From Artemia franciscana (lineage: Eukaryota; Arthropoda; Branchiopoda; Anostraca; Artemiidae): 64,000 nt of DNA. Position 1 is the stretch's first letter. Each line of letters opens with the position of its first letter. Positions 63,466 to 64,000 of the stretch are shown here, in pieces. The notes beneath the pieces are model-generated. The model did no database searches. It worked only from the letters and a program-made list of their open reading frames with translations, and was not told the origin of the DNA. The stretch is taken from positions 32,965,519 through 33,029,518 of the forward strand of contig NC_088866.1 in NCBI RefSeq assembly GCF_032884065.1, given 5' to 3'. The position numbers and the translations under genes were made by a program.

Positions 63466-64000
63466 AAGAGCTAAGAGCTCATATGGCACTTGTGACGAGG
63501 CCGGACGAGACAAGAGCTCATATGACATGAACTCTAGCAAAATTCTAAGGATCAATAGATTGATTTAAAAGGAAAATTGGAGGCTTAATACCAATCGGGA
63601 TATAAAATAAGAGCTCTTTGTCACGAGGTCCTTCTAAATAAATCAAAATTCATTAAGATCCGATCACCCACTCGTAAGTTATAAACACCTCATTTTTTCT
63701 ACTTTTTCCTCTCCCTTCTGTCCCCCAGATGGTCTAATCGGGGAAAACGACTTTATCAAGCCAATTTGTGCAGCTCGCGGACACGCCTACCAATTTCCAT
63801 CGTCCTAGCACGTCCAAAAGCACCAAACTCACCAAAAAACTGAACCCCACCCCCTAAATCCCCCAAAGAAAGTAGATCCAGTACGGTTACGGCAATCATG
63901 TATCCGCGACATTTGCTTATTCTACCCACCAAGTTTCATCCGGATCTCTCTACTCTAAACGTTTTCCAGGATTTCCAGTTTTCCCCTCCAACTCCCACCA
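63466..64000 (+). repeat. Repeat A, copy 4 (cut by window end)
   Basis: Begins AAGAGCTAAGAGCTCATATG with GGCACTTGTGACGAGG. It proceeds through the TCGTAAGTTATAAACACC phrase into poly-C units and runs off the window. Confidence 0.75.

Overview
The window is AT-rich eukaryotic DNA dominated by transposable elements, with spliced host exons, an intronless Hsp70 gene and a 100-base N scaffold gap. RepHel Helitrons, a CR1/L2-like LINE, a hAT relic, a hAT-type MITE and fold-back repeats suggest an invertebrate, most likely an arthropod and possibly a crustacean. The sequence alone does not fix the species. There are no bacterial operons, CRISPR arrays or phage modules.

Layout. 0.65-1.15 kb: a MITE with 13-bp TIRs and an 8-bp target duplication. 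1.6-23.6 kb: nested repeats. Repeat C is interrupted by repeat A. Repeat B is interrupted first by A and then by a 7.66-kb Helitron block (10373-18032), which holds a decayed RepHel gene on the minus strand (12462-16961). 23.6-34.3 kb: mostly unique AT-rich DNA with one weak candidate first exon, an old B copy and a hAT transposase pseudogene (31.9-33.2 kb). The N gap (34337-34436) begins inside a B terminus. 34491-36404: complete cytosolic-type Hsp70. 38.5-41.3 kb: a LINE with a broken endonuclease/RT reading frame. 41.8-42.6 kb: small tandem repeats. 43262-50381: a second Helitron block of nested, partly duplicated non-autonomous copies. 51-56 kb: repeat D, a diverged series of units each carrying an exon-like mini-ORF with a roughly 78-nt intron-like gap; one unit is split by a B element ending in a perfect 147-bp inverted repeat. 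56475-61617: two minus-strand exons of an SLC16-type monocarboxylate transporter, separated by a 4.8-kb repeat-filled intron that also holds a decayed duplicate of the exon end. 61.7-64.0 kb: another B copy joined to an A copy.

Only Hsp70 and the SLC16 exons look like functional host genes. The Helitron, LINE and hAT proteins are all broken. The most informative biology is the nesting order, which can be read from empty sites: C and B are older than A, and B is older than Helitron block 1. The possibly undescribed items are repeat families A, B and D.
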